The notes beneath the pieces are model-generated. The model had not been told where the DNA came from, searched no databases, and saw only the letters and a list, made by a program, of their open reading frames with translations. The position numbers and the translations under genes were made by a program. 64,000 nucleotides of DNA from Berryella wangjianweii (GTDB taxonomy: Bacteria > Actinomycetota > Coriobacteriia > Coriobacteriales > Eggerthellaceae). Positions 17,250 to 26,659 of the stretch are shown here, one piece after another (the stretch's first letter is position 1; every line of letters starts with the position of its first letter). The DNA lies in contig CP053716.1 in the NCBI GenBank assembly GCA_013201155.1, positions 124,001 to 188,000 on the forward strand, written 5' to 3'.

Positions 17250-18254
17250 ATGGATGGCAAGGTGACGGTTGCGGTTGACGCGCTGGGCGGCGATAACGCG
17301 CCTGAGGTGGTGCTTGAGGGAGTGGCGGACGCACTGGCGGCCGACCCTGACCTGAGCGTGATCCTGTGCGGCCCCGAGGAGGCGGTGTCGCCTTTCGCGG
17401 CGGCGCATGAGCGCTGTCGGGCGCAGGCGACCACCGAGCGCATCGAGATGGCCGAGCATCCGGCCAAGGCGGTGCGCAGGAAGCGCGACTCGTCGATCGT
17501 GGTGGGGTGCCGTCTGGTGAAGGAGGGGGCCGCGCAGGGCTTCTACTCCGCGGGCTCCACCGGTGCCGTGCTGGCTGCGGGAACCCTGGTGATGGGCCGG
17601 ATCAAGGGGGTGTCGCGCCCGGCGCTGTGCACGGTGGTGCCCTCGCCGGTGTCGCCCTGCGTCATGTGCGATGTGGGGGCCAACGCCGACTGCAAGCCCG
17701 AGTACCTGGTGCAGTTCGCCCATATGGCGGCTCTGTACGCCGAGCGCGTGCTGGGGGCCGAGCGCCCGCGCGTGGGCCTGCTGAACATCGGCGAGGAGGA
17801 GGAGAAGGGCTCGTCGTTCGCCCTGGCCGCCTACGAGCTGCTGAAGGAGCAGGTGCCCGGGTTCGCGGGCAACGCCGAGGGGCGCGACATCATGCAGGGC
17901 GGCTTCGACGTGGTGGTGACCGACGGATTCACCGGCAACGTGGCGCTGAAGACCCTGGAGGGCACGGGGAAGGTGCTGTTCGACCAGATGAAGCGCATCA
18001 TGACCGCCTCTCCCGTGACCATGGTGGGGGCCCTGGCCCTGAAGGGCGGCATGCGCGAGCTGCGCGAGAAGGTGGACCCCGACACCTATGGCGGCGCTCC
18101 GCTGCTGGGCGTGCGGGGCGCGTGCATCGTGGGCCACGGGTCGGCATCGGCCCGCGCGATCCGCAACGGCGTGCTGGTGGCGGCCCGTGTGGCCCGGGAG
18201 GACATTTCCGGGATGATCGAGCAGAAGGTGAGCCGCCACCCGAAGCAGCGCTGA
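17250..18254 (+). CDS. plsX: Phosphate acyltransferase PlsX
   Basis: Peripheral membrane enzyme converting acyl-ACP to acyl-phosphate for PlsY. The 334 residues include VAVDALGGDNAPEVV at the start, SAGSTGAVLAAG, LLNIGEEEEKGS, DVVVTDGFTGNVALKTLEG and the ending GASARAIRNG-type block (GSASARAIRNGV). ATG 17250 is chosen over ATG 17244 because TAGGGGG sits six bases before it. Together with plsY (3382) and the FakA-like gene, the window carries most of the acyl-phosphate route to phosphatidic acid. Confidence 0.96.
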   Translation: MDGKVTVAVDALGGDNAPEVVLEGVADALAADPDLSVILCGPEEAVSPFAAAHERCRAQATTERIEMAEHPAKAVRRKRDSSIVVGCRLVKEGAAQGFYSAGSTGAVLAAGTLVMGRIKGVSRPALCTVVPSPVSPCVMCDVGANADCKPEYLVQFAHMAALYAERVLGAERPRVGLLNIGEEEEKGSSFALAAYELLKEQVPGFAGNAEGRDIMQGGFDVVVTDGFTGNVALKTLEGTGKVLFDQMKRIMTASPVTMVGALALKGGMRELREKVDPDTYGGAPLLGVRGACIVGHGSASARAIRNGVLVAARVAREDISGMIEQKVSRHPKQR

Positions 18255-18387
18255 GCTGAGGTACCATCGAGCAAGCGTCAGGTTCCGTCCATGAAGGGCG
18301 GATGCCCATGCGAGTCCATCGGGCGCGCGCGGCCACCGGTCGGCGCGCTCGGTTCGCGTCTGCATCCGCGAAGGCGATCGAGGTCAG

Positions 18388-19281
18388 ATGAACTACACCG
18401 AAACGCAGGAGACGAAGCTCGCTGCAGCCGAGCGGATCATCCAGCACACCTTTGCCGAGCGAAGCTATCTGCTGTCGGCGATCACGCATCCCTCGGCCAT
18501 CGAGGGCCGTTCGACGAAGTGCTCCTACGAGCGCCTTGAGTTCCTGGGCGACTCCATTCTGGGCGGCATCGTGGCCATGACGGCCTTTCATCGGTTCCCC
18601 GATCTGGACGAGGGCGGGCTCACGCGCATCAAGGTGGCGCTGGTGTCCGGGTCGAGCCTGTCGGAGGTGGCGGCCGGGCTGGGCTTCGCCGACGTGATCG
18701 TGTTCGGCTCGTCCGAGACGGGCACGGGCAAGCGCGGCCTGCATTCGGCCCTGGAGAACGTGTACGAGGCCGTGGTTGCCGCGCTGTACCTGGACGCCGG
18801 CCTTGAGGCGGCCATGGGCTTCGTCGAGCGCACCCTGATCCCGCGCATGTCGGTGGACATGGCGCGCGAGCCCGAGAACCCCAAGAGCGCGCTTCAGGAG
18901 AAGCTGCAGGAAGGCGGCATCACGCCCACGTACAAGCTGGTCGAGACGCAGGGCCCCCCGCATGACCGCACCTTCGTGGCGCAGGTGTTCGCGGGAAGCC
19001 AGGGCCTGGCGCGCGGCACGGGCCGCACGAAGAAGGAGGCCGAGAGCCAGGCGGCCAAAAGCACGCTGGCCCGCCTGGGCGAGTTCTTCGGCATCGGCGT
19101 GGACGAGCAGACCAAGGCCGCCCAGGGTGTGGCCGCCGCCCAGGCCAAGGCCGAGCGCACGATGGCCGCCGCCCAGGCCAAGGCCGAGAAGGAGCTGGCA
19201 GCCGCCGAGGCGCGCGCCCGCCGCGTTGCCGAGAAGGCCGCCGCCCGCGAGCGCCGCAAGAGCGGCAAGCAGCACGACTAG
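18388..19281 (+). CDS. rnc: Ribonuclease III with long charged C-terminal tail
   Basis: Endoribonuclease cleaving double-stranded RNA, used in rRNA and mRNA processing. The catalytic signature ERLEFLGDSIL spans residues 48-58, with E and D ligands intact, and ALENVYEAVVAALYLDAG carries the second acidic pair. A dsRNA-binding domain covers about 168-236. Residues 240-297 form an Ala/Lys/Glu/Arg-rich helix with near-repeats (AAQAKAERTMAAAQAKAEKE), about 50-60 residues beyond the usual length. rnc directly precedes smc with a 9-base gap, as in other Actinobacteria and Firmicutes. Confidence 0.96.
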   Translation: MNYTETQETKLAAAERIIQHTFAERSYLLSAITHPSAIEGRSTKCSYERLEFLGDSILGGIVAMTAFHRFPDLDEGGLTRIKVALVSGSSLSEVAAGLGFADVIVFGSSETGTGKRGLHSALENVYEAVVAALYLDAGLEAAMGFVERTLIPRMSVDMAREPENPKSALQEKLQEGGITPTYKLVETQGPPHDRTFVAQVFAGSQGLARGTGRTKKEAESQAAKSTLARLGEFFGIGVDEQTKAAQGVAAAQAKAERTMAAAQAKAEKELAAAEARARRVAEKAAARERRKSGKQHD

Positions 19282-19290
19282 GCGGGCCCC

Positions 19291-22200
19291 ATGCATCTGA
19301 AGTCGCTGACGCTGAGGGGGTTCAAGTCGTTCGCCGACCGCAGCGTGCTGTCGCTGGAGCCGGGCATCACGGCGGTGGTGGGCCCGAACGGGTCGGGCAA
19401 GTCGAACATCTCCGACGCGGTGCTGTGGGTGCTGGGCGAGCGCAACGCGCGCAACCTGCGCGGTCAGGCCATGGAGGACGTGATCTTCTCCGGCTCCTCG
19501 GGCCGCAAGCCGGTGTCGCTGGCCGAGGTCGAGCTGGTGCTGGACAACAGCGACGGCACCCTTCCCATCGACTACCGCGAGGTGTCGATCGCGCGGCGCC
19601 TGTATCGCAGCGGCGAGTCGGAGTACCTGGTGAACGGTAGCGTGGCCCGGCGCATGGACGTGCTTGACATCCTTCACGACACCGGGCTGGGAACGGGAAC
19701 CCATTCGATCATCAGCCAGGGCGCCCTCGATTCCATTCTGCAGTCGCGTCCCGAGGACAGGCGAAGCCTGATCGAGGAGGCGGCGGGCGTGCTGAAGCAC
19801 AAGCAGCGCAAGGAGCGCAGCGCCCGCAAGCTCGAGCAGATGGCGGCCCATCTCGATCGCGTGCGCGACGTGCACGGCGAGGTGCTGCGCCAGCTGGGCC
19901 CGCTGGAGCGCAAGGCTCGCCGCGCCCGCGAGCACGCGGCGGCCTCCGAGCGCCTGGACGAGGTGCGCCTGCAGCTTGCGGTGGATCACCTGCGCACGCT
20001 GCAGGGCCAGTGGGACCGTCTGGTTCACGACGAGCAGCAGGCAGACCGCGCGCTGGGCGCCCGGCGCGGCGCCGTGGCCGCCTCGGAGCGCGCTTCCGCC
20101 GACCTGCAGCGCATGATCGACCGGGCATCGGAGGGCGCAGGCGAGCTGAGCCGCGCTCAGCGCCGTGCCGCGTCGGCTTCCGAGCGCCTGGATTCCGTGG
20201 AGATGCTGGTGCGCGAGCGGGCCCGCTCGGCCCTTGCCTACGAGGCCGACGTGCGCATCGCCCTGGCAAGCGCCGCCGAGCGACGGCAGGCTGCTGCCGA
20301 GTCCCTGGCCGAGGCCCAGGCCGCCCTGGCCGAGGCCCAGGCCGCCCGCGACGCGGCGCAGGCGCAGCTGGACGAGCTTGCCGCCGCCCGCGAGCAGGCG
20401 GTGGCGCGCCGGCGCGACATGGAGCGCAGGATCGAGCAGGCTCAGGTGAGCGTTCGCCGGGCCGAGCGCGAACGCGAGGAGCTGCGCCGCCGGCGGGCGT
20501 CGATGGGCGACAGCCTGTCCAACGAGCTGGCGCGCGAGCAGGTGATCGAGGCCCGCAGCACCGAGGTCGATTCGGACGTGGGCGCCGCCCGTGACGAGGC
20601 GGCGGCGGCGGCGGAGCGCCTGCGCGCCCTGCAGGCCGACGTCGAGGCGGCCGAGGCGCGCGAGCGCGAGGAGCGCACGGCGCTGGCGGCCGCCCAGCGC
20701 ACGCGCGACGAGCTGCGTCGCGCCCGTGACGAGGCCGATGGGGCCGCGCGCGCCGCCGCGGCCCGGGAAAGCGCCCTTGAGACCCTGCAGCGTGAGGGCC
20801 GTGCCGACTGCCCGGCGCTTACCTGGCTGGTTGACGAGAGCGAGCGCTTCGGGGGTCTGGTGACCCCGCTTTCCAAGGTGATCGGAGCCCCGAAGGGGCT
20901 CGAGTGGCTGGTCGAGGCCCTGTTGGGCGATGACCTGGCAGGTTTGGCGGTGCCCGCGCGCGCTGACGCCCGCGCGATATCGCAGGCGCTGATCGAGGCC
21001 GCCCGCGCAGGTTCGGTGTCGCTGGTGGCGGGTGGGGCCGCTGCCGAGGACCGCGCGGTGCCCGCGCGGCGCTCGGGTGCGGGCGTTCCCCTGATCGACC
21101 GTCTTTCCTGCGCCGACGGGGCCCGAGAGGCCGTGGAGGCCCTGCTGGGCGACGTGGTGCTGGTCGATGACGCCGCCGCGGCGTTCCAGGCGGTGGAAGA
21201 CGAGAATCTGGGCCTGCGCTACGTGTCGCGCGACGGCTGCGCGGTGCGCTCCACGGGCGTCGTGCGCGTGTTCGGCGCCGCTCGCGACGAGGCCGACGGC
21301 CTGCTGGCCCGCGAGCGCCGCCTGGAGGAGCAGCGCGCCGAGGCCGCTCGCGCCCGCGCCGAGGCCCAGCGCGCTCACGACGCCGCGGCGACGGCCGAGG
21401 AGGAGTGCCGGGCCCTTCAGGCGCGCAGCCTGGACACCACGCAGAGCCTGGCCCGCCTGCGCGGTGAGGTGGCCTCGCTGCGCACCGAGGCCGAGCGCGC
21501 CGAGCGCAAGGCGGCCGCCTTCGTGCGCGAGCGCGACCAGATCGCCCGCGAGTTGGATACGGCCCGACGCAAGGTGGGCGACCTGCGGCCGGCGGTGGAG
21601 CAGCTTGACGAGCGCCTGGCCGAGTCCGATCGCCTGATCGCCGCGTCCACGGCCGAGCACGAGCAGCTGGCCGCGCAGGTCGCGCCATTGCGTCGCGAGG
21701 CGGGAGCGCTGAACGAGCGCCACGCCAACGCCAAGCTGTCTCTGGCCACCCTGACGGAGCGCAGCCTGTACGCCCAGCGCATGCGCGAGGCGCGCGAGCG
21801 CGACGCGGAATCGCTGCAGGCCGAGCTGCGCCGCTCGCTTGACACCCTGGCGCTCAAGCGCGCCGTGCAGCGGCGCTGCGAGCCCTTGCTGGACGTTCTC
21901 GATCGCCTGAGCGCGGGCCTGGCTCGCCGTGCGCGCGCGCTGGACGATGCCATCGCGGCGCGCGAGGAATCGCATGCCGGCATGCACGCCCGCGCCGCCG
22001 CCGCGCGCGAGGACGTCGCGCGCGCTCGCAGCGCGTTTGACGAGGCGAACGCCCGCATGACCCAGGTGCGCATCGACAAGGGTCGCCTTGAGGTGCAGGT
22101 GGAGGCAGCGGTTGATGCCATCGTGCGCGACTGCGGCACGCCGCTTGACCGCGTGGAGGGCATGGCCCGCGTCGAGGACCGCGCGGCGCTTGAGGACGAG

Positions 22201-22845
22201 ATGTTCCGGCTTGAGCGGCGCATCAAGAACATGGGCGCGGTGAACCCCGATGCGGCGCGCGAGTTCGCCGAGCTGAAGGCCCGTGCCGACTTCCTGCAAG
22301 GCCAGCTGGACGACATGGAGGCGGCCCGCCGCGCCCTCGACCGCATCTCCAAGATCATCGACGTGCGCATGAAGAACCACTTCATCAGCACGTTCGAGCA
22401 GGTGAATGCTGGGTTCTCGCATATCTTCGAGGTGCTGTTCCCCGGAGGCTCGGCTCGTCTTGAGCTGGTGGATCCCGACAACGTGGACACCACCGGCATC
22501 GAGGTGGTGGCGCAGCCGCGCGGCAAGCGGATCACCAAGATGATGCTGATGAGCGGCGGCGAGAAATCGCTGACGGCCCTGGCCCTGCTGTTCGCGGTGT
22601 ATCGGATCCGCGCGACGCCCTTCTACATCCTCGATGAGGTGGAGGCGGCGCTGGACGACACCAACCTGCGCCGGCTGGCGGCCTACCTTGACTCGCTGCG
22701 CGAGAGCACCCAGCTGATCATGATCACGCATCAGCGGCGCACCATGGAGATGGCCGACGTGCTGTTCGGCGTGTCGATGCAGGGCGATGGCGTTACCCGC
22801 GTGATCAGCCAGAAGCTTGACCAGGCCCTACGAGAGAGGGGATAG
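19291..22845 (+). CDS. smc: Chromosome segregation protein SMC
   Basis: A 1184-residue condensin ATPase organising the chromosome together with ScpA and ScpB (not in this window). The N-terminal head has GPNGSGKSNISDAV (Walker A, about residues 31-44) and FSGSSGRKPVS. Long coiled-coil arms rich in E, R and A run to about 490 and from about 660, around a hinge. The C-terminal head has the ABC signature LMSGGEKSLTALALL near 1087 and the Walker B block FYILDEVEAALDDTN near 1111. Full length, no frameshift. It is followed after two bases by ftsY. Confidence 0.98.
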   Translation: MHLKSLTLRGFKSFADRSVLSLEPGITAVVGPNGSGKSNISDAVLWVLGERNARNLRGQAMEDVIFSGSSGRKPVSLAEVELVLDNSDGTLPIDYREVSIARRLYRSGESEYLVNGSVARRMDVLDILHDTGLGTGTHSIISQGALDSILQSRPEDRRSLIEEAAGVLKHKQRKERSARKLEQMAAHLDRVRDVHGEVLRQLGPLERKARRAREHAAASERLDEVRLQLAVDHLRTLQGQWDRLVHDEQQADRALGARRGAVAASERASADLQRMIDRASEGAGELSRAQRRAASASERLDSVEMLVRERARSALAYEADVRIALASAAERRQAAAESLAEAQAALAEAQAARDAAQAQLDELAAAREQAVARRRDMERRIEQAQVSVRRAEREREELRRRRASMGDSLSNELAREQVIEARSTEVDSDVGAARDEAAAAAERLRALQADVEAAEAREREERTALAAAQRTRDELRRARDEADGAARAAAARESALETLQREGRADCPALTWLVDESERFGGLVTPLSKVIGAPKGLEWLVEALLGDDLAGLAVPARADARAISQALIEAARAGSVSLVAGGAAAEDRAVPARRSGAGVPLIDRLSCADGAREAVEALLGDVVLVDDAAAAFQAVEDENLGLRYVSRDGCAVRSTGVVRVFGAARDEADGLLARERRLEEQRAEAARARAEAQRAHDAAATAEEECRALQARSLDTTQSLARLRGEVASLRTEAERAERKAAAFVRERDQIARELDTARRKVGDLRPAVEQLDERLAESDRLIAASTAEHEQLAAQVAPLRREAGALNERHANAKLSLATLTERSLYAQRMREARERDAESLQAELRRSLDTLALKRAVQRRCEPLLDVLDRLSAGLARRARALDDAIAAREESHAGMHARAAAAREDVARARSAFDEANARMTQVRIDKGRLEVQVEAAVDAIVRDCGTPLDRVEGMARVEDRAALEDEMFRLERRIKNMGAVNPDAAREFAELKARADFLQGQLDDMEAARRALDRISKIIDVRMKNHFISTFEQVNAGFSHIFEVLFPGGSARLELVDPDNVDTTGIEVVAQPRGKRITKMMLMSGGEKSLTALALLFAVYRIRATPFYILDEVEAALDDTNLRRLAAYLDSLRESTQLIMITHQRRTMEMADVLFGVSMQGDGVTRVISQKLDQALRERG

Positions 22846-22847
22846 CC

Positions 22848-23774
22848 ATGGGATTCCTCGGCCGATTCGGAGACGGCCTTGCCCGCACCCGCGACCGCTT
22901 CAGGGAGCAGATGAACGTGCTGCTTGACCGCGGCCCCGACCTTGACCAGGCGTTCTGGGATGGCTTGGAGGAGACGCTGATCCTGGCCGACCTGGGTGGC
23001 GAGACGGCCTCCGGCATCGTGGAGGAGCTGCGCGACCAGGCGGCCCGCAAGGCCCTGCCTGACGCCTATGCGGTGCTCGATCTACTGAAGGACCAGGTGG
23101 CTGCGCAGTTCAGCCCGTATCGCCCCGAGGTGTTCGAGGGTGAGCGCTCGGTGGTGCTGTTCGTGGGCATCAACGGGGCCGGCAAAACCACCACCTGCGG
23201 AAAGATCGCGAAGCAACTGCACGACGAGGGACGCTGCGTGGTTCTGGGCAGCGCCGACACCTTCCGCGCCGCCGCGATCGAGCAGCTTGAGGTGTGGGCG
23301 CGTCGCGCGCAGGTTGAGGTGTGCGCACGTCAGCGAGGCAGCGACCCGGCCAGCGTATGCTACGACACCATCGAGCGCGCCGAGCAGGCGGGAGCCGACA
23401 CGGTGCTGATCGACACCGCCGGGCGCCTGCACACCTCGGCCGACCTCATGCGCGAGCTGTCCAAGGTGGTGGGCGTGGTGCGCCGCCGTTCGCGCGTGCC
23501 CGTGTACACGGTGCTGGTGATTGACGCCACCACGGGCCAGAACGGCCTCTCCCAGGCACGCGAGTTCAACGCCTCGCTGAGCCTGGACGGCGTGATCGTG
23601 ACGAAGCTGGATGGCACGGCCCGCGGCGGCATCGCTCTGGCGGTGTCGCGCGAGCTGGGTCTTCCCGTGTTGAAGCTGGGCGTGGGCGAGGGGCTGGACG
23701 ACCTGAAGCCCTTCGACGCGCACGAGTACGCCCAGGCGCTGATAGGCGACTTCGACGAGCGCGCGACCGCGTAG
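22848..23774 (+). CDS. ftsY: Signal recognition particle receptor FtsY
   Basis: GTPase docking SRP-ribosome complexes at the membrane. The 308 residues consist of the NG domain only; the acidic N-terminal A domain of enterobacterial FtsY is absent and is replaced by about 10 residues that may act as an amphipathic membrane anchor. Motifs seen are GINGAGKTTTCGKIAKQL (G1, from about residue 107), DTFRAAAIEQLEVW, DTAGRLHTSADLMREL and TKLDGTARGG. Its partner ffh lies 97 bases downstream under its own promoter. Confidence 0.97.
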   Translation: MGFLGRFGDGLARTRDRFREQMNVLLDRGPDLDQAFWDGLEETLILADLGGETASGIVEELRDQAARKALPDAYAVLDLLKDQVAAQFSPYRPEVFEGERSVVLFVGINGAGKTTTCGKIAKQLHDEGRCVVLGSADTFRAAAIEQLEVWARRAQVEVCARQRGSDPASVCYDTIERAEQAGADTVLIDTAGRLHTSADLMRELSKVVGVVRRRSRVPVYTVLVIDATTGQNGLSQAREFNASLSLDGVIVTKLDGTARGGIALAVSRELGLPVLKLGVGEGLDDLKPFDAHEYAQALIGDFDERATA

Positions 23775-23832
23775 GGATCGCAACCCGGCGGGGTTGCGCA
23801 GAGCGCGGGGCCCCGCCCGCAGCCGCCCGCCC

Positions 23833-23841
23833 TGATATACT
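23833..23841 (+). promoter_or_regulatory. Extended -10 promoter of ffh
   Basis: TGATATACT combines a TGn element with a TATACT -10, 30 bases before ATG 23872. The upstream sequence is very GC-rich with no -35 hexamer. Confidence 0.6.
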
Positions 23842-23871
23842 GCAGGGCCGACCGATCGACAAGGAGCTGGT

Positions 23872-25296
23872 ATGTTCGAGAGCCTCAGCGACCGCCTTCA
23901 GGGCGTGTTCGCGAACCTGCGCGGCAAGGGACGCCTCACCGAGGCGGACATCAACGATGCCATGCGCCAGATTCGCCTGGCCCTGCTGGAAGCCGACGTG
24001 AACTTCAAGGTGGTGCGCGACTTCGTGTCGGCTGCCTCGGCCCGCTGCATGGAGTCGGAGGTGCTGGACTCGCTCACCCCGGCCCAGAACGTGGTGAAGG
24101 TGGTGCTCGACGAGCTCACGCGCCTGCTGGGCGAGGTGAACGAGGGCCTGGGCCTGTCGCCCAACCGCGTTCCCAACGTGATCATGCTGGTGGGCCTGCA
24201 GGGCTCGGGCAAGACCACTGCGGCGGCCAAGCTGGCCTATCTGCTGAAGTCGCAGGGTCGCCGTCCGCAGCTGGTTGCCTGCGACGTGTACCGTCCCGCC
24301 GCGGCGGATCAGCTTGAGACCCTGGGCGGCGAGGTGGGCGTGGCCGTGTACCGCGCTCCCGGCACCGACCCGGTGGCCATCGCGCGCGCGGGCGTGCAGG
24401 AGGCCATCGACAACCTGCGCGACGTGGTGATCGTGGACACGGCGGGCCGCCTGCACGTGGACGACGACATGATGGCCGAGGCGCAGGGCCTGAAGGAGGC
24501 CGTCGAGCCCGACCAGATCCTCATGGTGGTGGACGCCATGACCGGTCAGGACGTGGTGAACGTGGCCGCCGCCTTCGCCGAGCGAGTCGATTTCGACGGC
24601 GTGATCATGTCGAAGATGGACGGCGACGCCCGCGGCGGCGGTGCGCTGTCGGTGCGTCAGGCGACGGGCAAGCCGATCAAGTTCATCTCATCGGGCGAGC
24701 GCCCCGACTCGCTCGAGGCCTTCCACCCCGACCGCATGGCGCGGCGCATACTGGGCATGGGCGACGTGGTCAGCCTGATCGAGAGCGCCGTGAAGGTGCA
24801 GGCCGAAGAGGAGGAGCAGGAAGCTGCCGAGCGCCTGGCCAAGGCCGACCTCACGCTGAACGACTTCCTGGACATGAACCGCCAGATTCGCAAGATGGGC
24901 GGCGTGTCGAAGCTGATCAGCGCCCTGCCGGGCGGCGACAAGGCCCTCGCCTCGGGTCAGGTGGACGAGGGCGCCCTCGACCACATGGAGGTGATCATCA
25001 GCTCGATGACCAAGGCCGAGCGCTCCAAGCCCGACCTGATCAACGGCTCGCGCCGCGCGCGCATCGCCGCAGGCGCCGGCGTCACCGTCACCGAGGTGAA
25101 CCAGCTGATGAAGCGCTACGCGGAAACGCGCAAGATGGTGAAGAGGATGATGCCCGCCCTGGACGCCCCCGCCAAGGGGAAGAAGGGCAAGAAGGGGAAG
25201 AAGGGCAAGAAGGCCCGGCGCCCCCTGATTCCCGGCATGGGCGGCATGGGCATGGGCGACCTGAAGAAGATCCAGGAGCTGATGAAGGGCGATTAG
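23872..25296 (+). CDS. ffh: Signal recognition particle protein Ffh
   Basis: A 474-residue SRP54 GTPase that, with 4.5S RNA, binds signal sequences of nascent membrane and secreted proteins. The NG domain shows GLQGSGKTTAAAKL (about residue 108), DVYRPAAADQLE, DTAGRLHVDDDMMAE and SKMDGDARGGGALS. The Met-rich M domain starts about residue 320 and contains the RNA-binding GSRRARIAAGAGVTVTEVNQL. The tail has a GKKGKKGKKGKK run, then GMGGMGMGD. AAGGAG precedes ATG. No SRP RNA gene was recognised in the window. Confidence 0.98.
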   Translation: MFESLSDRLQGVFANLRGKGRLTEADINDAMRQIRLALLEADVNFKVVRDFVSAASARCMESEVLDSLTPAQNVVKVVLDELTRLLGEVNEGLGLSPNRVPNVIMLVGLQGSGKTTAAAKLAYLLKSQGRRPQLVACDVYRPAAADQLETLGGEVGVAVYRAPGTDPVAIARAGVQEAIDNLRDVVIVDTAGRLHVDDDMMAEAQGLKEAVEPDQILMVVDAMTGQDVVNVAAAFAERVDFDGVIMSKMDGDARGGGALSVRQATGKPIKFISSGERPDSLEAFHPDRMARRILGMGDVVSLIESAVKVQAEEEEQEAAERLAKADLTLNDFLDMNRQIRKMGGVSKLISALPGGDKALASGQVDEGALDHMEVIISSMTKAERSKPDLINGSRRARIAAGAGVTVTEVNQLMKRYAETRKMVKRMMPALDAPAKGKKGKKGKKGKKARRPLIPGMGGMGMGDLKKIQELMKGD

Positions 25297-25330
25297 GCTC
25301 GATGGGGCCTGGCGCCCCGTTGCCCGAGGG

Positions 25331-25368
25331 GCCGCCCTGCGGGCCTCCGCCCGGGGCGGCGTTTCCTT
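25331..25368 (+). terminator. Probable terminator after ffh
   Basis: GCCGCCC (25331-25337) can pair with GGGCGGC (25354-25360), with a GC-rich loop that may fold itself, followed by GTTTCCTT. It lies 34 bases after the ffh stop. Confidence 0.55.
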
Positions 25369-25462
25369 GTCGTGGCGCCCCCCATGCAAGGCGCTGTGGC
25401 CTCGTCGTGCGTCTTGCGTGAGGGGCGCGGTCGTGGAATACTTGCGACCACGCGCGTCTGCC

Positions 25463-25491
25463 TTGTCAAACGGCCAGGCGAGCTGTAATAT
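25463..25491 (+). promoter_or_regulatory. Strong promoter of the rpsP operon
   Basis: TTGTCA (25463-25468) and TAATAT (25486-25491) are spaced exactly 17 bases apart, the best promoter match in the window, 78 bases before the rpsP start. Confidence 0.75.
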
Positions 25492-25568
25492 GTACAGTCG
25501 CTGTTTGCAGACTCCGGTGTTATCCTTGCAGTCTGCACGGGAGTAGACCAGATAAAAGGAGTTCTTCA

Positions 25569-25811
25569 ATGGCAGTTAAGATTCGCCTTGCCCGTCATGG
25601 TGCGAAGAAGCGCCCGTACTACCGCATCGTGGTGGCTGATTCGCGCGCTCGCCGCGACGGCCGCTTCATCGAGGAGGTTGGTCGCTACAACCCCTGCGTC
25701 GAGCCTTCGATGGTGTCGTTCGTCGACGACCGCCTCGACTACTGGCTCGGTTGCGGCGCTCAGCCCACCGACACCGTGGCGCGCCTGATTCAGGGCCACA
25801 AGGCCGAGTAG
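25569..25811 (+). CDS. rpsP: 30S ribosomal protein S16
   Basis: An 80-residue ribosomal protein, full length. It begins [20 protein letters not shown] and contains [22 protein letters not shown], both conserved blocks. AAAGGAG at 25557-25563 sets the ATG. It leads the classical rpsP-khpA-rimM-trmD operon, under the strong promoter just upstream. rplS, the usual last member of this operon, is not here but at 47439. Confidence 0.98.
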   Translation: MAVKIRLARHGAKKRPYYRIVVADSRARRDGRFIEEVGRYNPCVEPSMVSFVDDRLDYWLGCGAQPTDTVARLIQGHKAE

Positions 25812-25814
25812 CCC

Positions 25815-26069
25815 ATGGCCGACAACACGTCTCATATCACGGGGCTGGTGGAGTGCATCGTCGCTCCGCTCGTCGATCACCAGGACGACCTTGAGGTGTC
25901 CGCCACGGTGGCCGAGGACGGCACGCTGTGCGTGGGCATTCGCGTGAACGACGAGGACACCGGCAAGGTGATAGGCCGACAGGGCAGGGTGATCAAGTCG
26001 ATCCGCACCTTGGCCCGTGCCGCGGCCTCGCGCGATGACGCGCACGTGGAAGTCGAGATCATCGAGTAG
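25815..26069 (+). CDS. khpA: KH-domain RNA-binding protein KhpA
   Basis: An 84-residue protein made of one KH domain, with the GxxG loop appearing as IGRQGRVIKSIRTLARAAA. In Firmicutes KhpA works with KhpB/Jag in RNA binding and cell-size control; jag is not in this window. It starts three bases after the rpsP stop and its own stop directly abuts the rimM ATG, so all three are translated from one message. Position between rpsP and rimM is conserved across Gram-positive bacteria. Confidence 0.95.
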   Translation: MADNTSHITGLVECIVAPLVDHQDDLEVSATVAEDGTLCVGIRVNDEDTGKVIGRQGRVIKSIRTLARAAASRDDAHVEVEIIE

Positions 26070-26591
26070 ATGCGCACCTGGACCAACGTCGCCGTACTGG
26101 CGAAGGCCAGAAGCCGAGCGGGAGGGTTCGTCGCGAAGAGCGCGGCGGGCCTTCCTTTTTTGCTCGCGGAGGGCATGGAGGTGGCCTTCGTGCCCCCGCG
26201 CCTCGATGCGCCCCGCCGCGCGCGCGTCGAGCGGGTGTGGAACGAGCGGGAGCGCTCGGCCCAGGTGAGCTTCGAAGGGATCGACGACCCCTCCGTCGCC
26301 GCCGACCTGGTGGGCTGTCAGTGCCTGGTGCGCACCGCCGATCTTGACCTCGATCGTCTGCGCGACGACCCGGTGTCGTGGTCGGGCTGGGAGGTGGTCG
26401 ATGTCGTTTACGGTCCGCTGGGCCGGGTAAGCGATGTGATCGAGAATCCCGGTCAGACGCTGGTCGAGGTTGACGCGCCCGGTCGCGACCGCCCGCTGCT
26501 GATCCCGGCGGTGGACGCCTTCATCCGCGCGGTGGATGTGGAGGCCGGCCGCATCGAGGTGTCGGTTCCCGAGGGCCTGCTGCACCTGTAG
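26070..26591 (+). CDS. rimM: Ribosome maturation factor RimM
   Basis: A 173-residue factor that assists assembly of the 30S head and binds S19. It begins MRTWTNVAVLAKARSRAGGF and has a GWEVVDVVYGPLGRVSDVIE C-terminal PRC-barrel block ending in PEGLLHL. The N-terminal VAVLAKARSRAGGFVAKSA replaces the usual G.I...HGI.GEV motif and so is somewhat divergent, but length and place between khpA and trmD support the call. The start codon immediately follows the khpA stop. Confidence 0.9.
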   Translation: MRTWTNVAVLAKARSRAGGFVAKSAAGLPFLLAEGMEVAFVPPRLDAPRRARVERVWNERERSAQVSFEGIDDPSVAADLVGCQCLVRTADLDLDRLRDDPVSWSGWEVVDVVYGPLGRVSDVIENPGQTLVEVDAPGRDRPLLIPAVDAFIRAVDVEAGRIEVSVPEGLLHL

Positions 26592-26659
26592 GCCGCGCGC
26601 CGCCTGACCGCTCGCCCCGCCTGCCGTTTCGTTCCGCCTTCCGAGAGCATCGAGCGCCC

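Noticed and set aside
17998-22731. A 1577-residue open frame on the minus strand across plsX, rnc and smc
   Set aside because: It mirrors the strong G/C third-position bias of real plus-strand genes, is His/Gln/Ala/Arg-rich low complexity, and lacks any family resemblance; the plus-strand genes are unambiguous.
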